DNA of 16,235 nt, from NCBI GenBank assembly GCA_036379355.1, contig DASVGV010000084.1:1-16235 (forward strand), written 5' to 3'. The position numbers and the translations under genes are program-made. Source of the stretch: CAJCIY01 sp036379355 (GTDB lineage Bacteria > Actinomycetota > Actinomycetes > Mycobacteriales > CAJCIY01). Below are positions 14,283-16,235 of this stretch, piece by piece (the first letter of the stretch is position 1; each line of letters begins with the position of its first letter). A model generated the notes under the pieces. The model did no database searches. It was given only the letters and a program-made list of their open reading frames with translations, and was not told the origin of the DNA.

Positions 14283-14327
14283 GGTGTCCTTCGAGGTGAG
14301 GGTTCGTGACGCCTTCGCAGTGCGCTG

Positions 14328-14342
14328 CGGCAGGAACTGCCG
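14328..14342. other. Perfect hairpin in the leader of the Moco gene
   Basis: CGGCAG-GAA-CTGCCG is a six-pair stem with a three-base loop, 46-60 bases upstream of the ATG at 14282. It could be an operator half-site pair or leader hairpin for the minus-strand unit. No further evidence is visible. Confidence 0.3.
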
Positions 14343-14361
14343 TCACCACGCGGTCGCACGG

Positions 14362-14415
14362 GCGCGAGCGACGTCGCCGTCCGGTCTCGCCGGACGGCGA
14401 CGTCGCTGCTCGCGC
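14362..14415 (-). terminator. Strong hairpin terminator after the secreted lipoprotein gene
   Basis: Two 17-base arms (14368-14384 and 14390-14406) pair perfectly around a five-base loop. Six more pairs (14362-14367 with 14410-14415) extend the stem past a three-base bulge. The hairpin starts two bases after the lipoprotein stop on the minus strand. There is no T-tract, which is common for terminators in very GC-rich actinobacteria. Confidence 0.85.
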
Positions 14416-14417
14416 TG

Positions 14418-15107
14418 TCAGCTGGTGGCGATGGTGATCGTCGCCACACCGACCGGGAAGTACGGCGTCACCGCAGTGGTGTTGAACGTCTTGTCCAGCA
14501 ACTGGGCGGCGCTGGGGTAGATCGAGACCTTGGTGCCGGTCAGGATCGCGTCGTTGCCCTGCGTCTGCAGCGGCTGCAAGGTGCTGCCGTTCAGGAAGAA
14601 CAGGTCGGCCTGCTTCGCGACCGACTGGCCGTTCGCCGACACGTCGCCGGTCAGAATCGACGTGCCTGGGTTGATCGTGAAGTTCGTCAGCTCGACGGTG
14701 GTGCCGCCGGCGCTGAGGCTGAGGCCGGAGCCGTCGTGGTTGATGATGCCTTGCACGTAAGGCTCGGTCGGACCACCGGGCTTGTAGTAGGTCACGTGGC
14801 CACCGGTGATCGGGAAGCTGACCACGCCTGTGCTGGCGTCCAGGGTGGCCTTGCCCACGGTGCCGGGGGTGAGGTTCAGCGACTTGAGCGCTGACAGGAA
14901 GGATGGGTCGAGCTTCACGGCGGTGGAGACGCCGTTGCTCAGGTCGGGCACGGTCGCCAGCGGAGCGGTGCTCGACGCGCTCGGCGTCGCGCTTCCGGTG
15001 CTGTTGTCGCTGCTGCTGTTGCTGCTGCCGCAGGCGCTCACGCCGACGGCGAGCGCACCGGCGAGCAGGGCTACGGGGACGGCCGCACGAAGTCGGTTCC
15101 GACGCAT
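14418..15107 (-). CDS. Secreted beta-rich lipoprotein of unknown function
   Basis: The 229-residue protein begins with a lipoprotein signal (basic residues 2-7, hydrophobic core, cleavage before C26 in VSAC), then a Ser/Thr/Asn-rich linker to about residue 48. The mature region has alternating beta-type segments such as FPITGGHVTYY, GIINHDGSGLSLSAGGTTVELTNFTI and PYFPVGVATITI, resembling the beta-rich secreted Htaa-like proteins common in actinobacteria. This resemblance is by eye and weak. Start is ATG 15107 with AAGGA eight bases upstream; the frame is open further up to 15248 but the signal peptide fixes the start. It ends with a strong terminator and so is probably transcribed alone or with moeA upstream. 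Confidence 0.85.
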   Translation of the reverse strand: MRRNRLRAAVPVALLAGALAVGVSACGSSNSSSDNSTGSATPSASSTAPLATVPDLSNGVSTAVKLDPSFLSALKSLNLTPGTVGKATLDASTGVVSFPITGGHVTYYKPGGPTEPYVQGIINHDGSGLSLSAGGTTVELTNFTINPGTSILTGDVSANGQSVAKQADLFFLNGSTLQPLQTQGNDAILTGTKVSIYPSAAQLLDKTFNTTAVTPYFPVGVATITIATS

Positions 15108-15159
15108 GAAGGAAGTCCTTGTCTGTTGTCCGCGACGTGGTCGCCGCTGTCGTGATCGC

Positions 15160-15187
15160 GATGTACGCCAGGGCATTCGCGCGACAA
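15160..15187 (-). promoter_or_regulatory. Weak candidate promoter for the secreted lipoprotein
   Basis: Reading the minus strand, TTGTCG (15182-15187) and TACATC (15160-15165) are separated by 16 bases and lie about 53 bases before the ATG at 15107. The -35 half is reasonable; the -10 half lacks the final T. Confidence 0.25.
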
Positions 15188-15206
15188 GGCCGAGCGGTTC
15201 ACTGTG

Positions 15207-15221
15207 CTCCGCGATGCGGAG
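15207..15221. terminator. Possible terminator hairpin after moeA
   Basis: CTCCGC-GAT-GCGGAG is a six-pair stem with a three-base loop, 34 bases beyond the moeA stop on the minus strand. There is no T-tract downstream on that strand; the TTTT lies on the wrong side. It is a modest candidate to end moeA. Confidence 0.35.
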
Positions 15222-15254
15222 AAAACGGGGCGGCGCCGAGACGCGCAACTCGCG

Positions 15255-16235
15255 TCAGAGCGGAATGACGTCCACCCAGGCGCCGGCCTCGAGGGACGTC
15301 GCCTCGTCCGGAACCACGACAAGGCAGTCGGCGCGGGCGAGACCGGCGATCAGATGGGAGGCCGGCCCGCCCTCCAGCCGTACGCCCTCGGTCGCGAGCC
15401 GGCCGCGCCGCAGCTGACGGATTCCGGCGTGCGAACGATCGATCGGGTCGAGGAGCCGCGCGCGCAGGACCGGGCGCTCGGCGTGCAGCACCGCCCGCCC
15501 GAACAGCTCGAAGCACACGAGGCTCGACACGGGATTGCCGGGCAGGCCGAGGAACGCGGGGCCGCGGCGGAGCCGCCCCCACGCCTGCGGCTTGCCGGGC
15601 TGGACGGCCACCTGCTCGAAGGTGATGCCGAGCGGCGCGAGTGCCGCCTTGACGACGTCGTACGCACCCATGCTCACGCCGCCGCTGGTCACGACGAGGT
15701 CGACGTCGGGGAGCGCGTCGAGGGCGGCGACCAGCGCGTCCGGGTCGTCGCTGGCACGCGCGACGTGGACCACCTCGGCGCCGGCCGCCCGGGCGGCAAC
15801 GGCGAGGGCGGGCCCGTTCGAGTCGACGAGCTGCGCCGGTCCGGGTTCGGTCCCCGCCGCCACCAGCTCGTCCCCCGTCGACACGATCGCGACCCGCGGC
15901 CGGGGGTGCACCAGGACGTCCCGCCGGCCGGCGCTGAGGAGCGCGGCCAGCTGCGCGCTGCCGATGCGGCGCCCCGCTGCGAGGACGACGTCTCCCGTCC
16001 GCACGTCGTCGCCGACGCCGCGGAGCGACTGCCCGGCGGTGGCTCCGGTCCGGATGGTCACGACGCCGTCGTGCTCGTCGGTGTCCTCGACGCGGACAAC
16101 CGCCTGCGTGCCGTCCGGGAGCGGCGAACCGGTCATGATCCGTACGGCGGTCCCGGCGGACACGGCCGCGTCCGGGACGCGCCCCGCCGCTACCTCTCCG
16201 ACGACCCGTAGCGACCCCGGCACGTCCGCGACGCG
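15255..16235 (-). CDS. moeA: Molybdopterin molybdenumtransferase MoeA, N-terminal part beyond right edge
   Basis: The visible 326 codons read through to the window edge without a start, so roughly the first 80 residues of a normal 400-residue MoeA are missing; the GTG at 16223 is internal. Family landmarks are GTAVRIMTGSPLPDG, VAIVSTGDELV, DSNGPAL, VTSGGVSMGAYDVVK, VAVQPGKPQAWG and LGLPGNPVSSLVCFEL. MoeA inserts molybdate into adenylylated molybdopterin, giving active molybdenum cofactor, in the cytoplasm. The C-terminal IV domain (about the last 75 residues) is complete and ends DVIPL. A Moco-dependent enzyme gene lies about 1 kb downstream on the same strand, which fits a shared theme but not necessarily a shared transcript, since a terminator and a lipoprotein gene intervene. 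Confidence 0.96.
   Translation of the reverse strand, partial: RVADVPGSLRVVGEVAAGRVPDAAVSAGTAVRIMTGSPLPDGTQAVVRVEDTDEHDGVVTIRTGATAGQSLRGVGDDVRTGDVVLAAGRRIGSAQLAALLSAGRRDVLVHPRPRVAIVSTGDELVAAGTEPGPAQLVDSNGPALAVAARAAGAEVVHVARASDDPDALVAALDALPDVDLVVTSGGVSMGAYDVVKAALAPLGITFEQVAVQPGKPQAWGRLRRGPAFLGLPGNPVSSLVCFELFGRAVLHAERPVLRARLLDPIDRSHAGIRQLRRGRLATEGVRLEGGPASHLIAGLARADCLVVVPDEATSLEAGAWVDVIPL

Noticed and set aside
12981..14309. A 442-codon open frame on the plus strand, opposite the Moco gene.
   Set aside because: Its translation is low-complexity, rich in Arg, Gly, Glu and Asp with no known motif, the usual shadow in very GC-rich DNA; the minus strand encodes clear domains.
1..16235. Mobile element, prophage, toxin-antitoxin or defence island.
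   Set aside because: No transposase, integrase, direct-repeat pair, or known defence gene is visible; gene content and composition look chromosomal throughout.

Overview
The window comes from a very GC-rich chromosome with GTG starts, 4-base gene overlaps (ATGA, GTGA) and lipoprotein signals. Together with an actinobacterial-type Moco membrane protein this points to an Actinomycetota member. I cannot place it more precisely from sequence alone. Coding density is high: 22 protein genes are called, the two edge genes (GGDEF protein at the left, moeA at the right) are cut by the window, and no gene-free stretch exceeds 150 bases. I see no tRNA, rRNA, CRISPR array, insertion sequence or phage gene.

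Layout. (1) Positions 1-1958, plus strand: the C-terminal part of a diguanylate cyclase with an intact I-site, then a DedA-family membrane protein translationally coupled to a BcrC-like PAP2 phosphatase. The last two look like an undecaprenyl-phosphate recycling pair. (2) Positions 1968-5011, minus strand: an alpha/beta-hydrolase lipoprotein followed by pxpA-pxpB-pxpC (5-oxoprolinase), with coupled overlaps. (3) Positions 5012-5103: an AT-rich divergent promoter region holding a small perfect inverted repeat. (4) Positions 5104-6833, plus strand: a peroxide/iron operon made of an 80-residue four-cysteine HiPIP-like protein, a PerR-type Fur regulator, a short rubrerythrin without rubredoxin domain, and a DUF3501 protein. 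An orphan 69-residue gene (6922-7131) and a sugar-nucleotide epimerase with a zinc-site insertion (7168-8214) follow.

(5) Positions 8142-14282, minus strand: a tightly packed seven-gene unit, read from right to left. It encodes a five-helix membrane protein ending in a sulfite-oxidase-type Moco domain, a small membrane protein, a GT2 glycosyltransferase, a DUF2064 (TIGR04282-like) nucleotidyltransferase-fold protein, a SAM methyltransferase, a beta-propeller lipoprotein and a GT-C membrane glycosyltransferase. The epimerase gene runs convergently into the last of these with a 73-base overlap. (6) Positions 14418-16235, minus strand: a secreted beta-rich lipoprotein, followed by a strong 17-bp hairpin terminator, and moeA, the last step of Moco synthesis.

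The most interesting parts are the seven-gene unit, which looks like an uncharacterised envelope glycan or glycolipid pathway with a Moco redox enzyme, and the HiPIP-like/PerR/rubrerythrin/DUF3501 operon.
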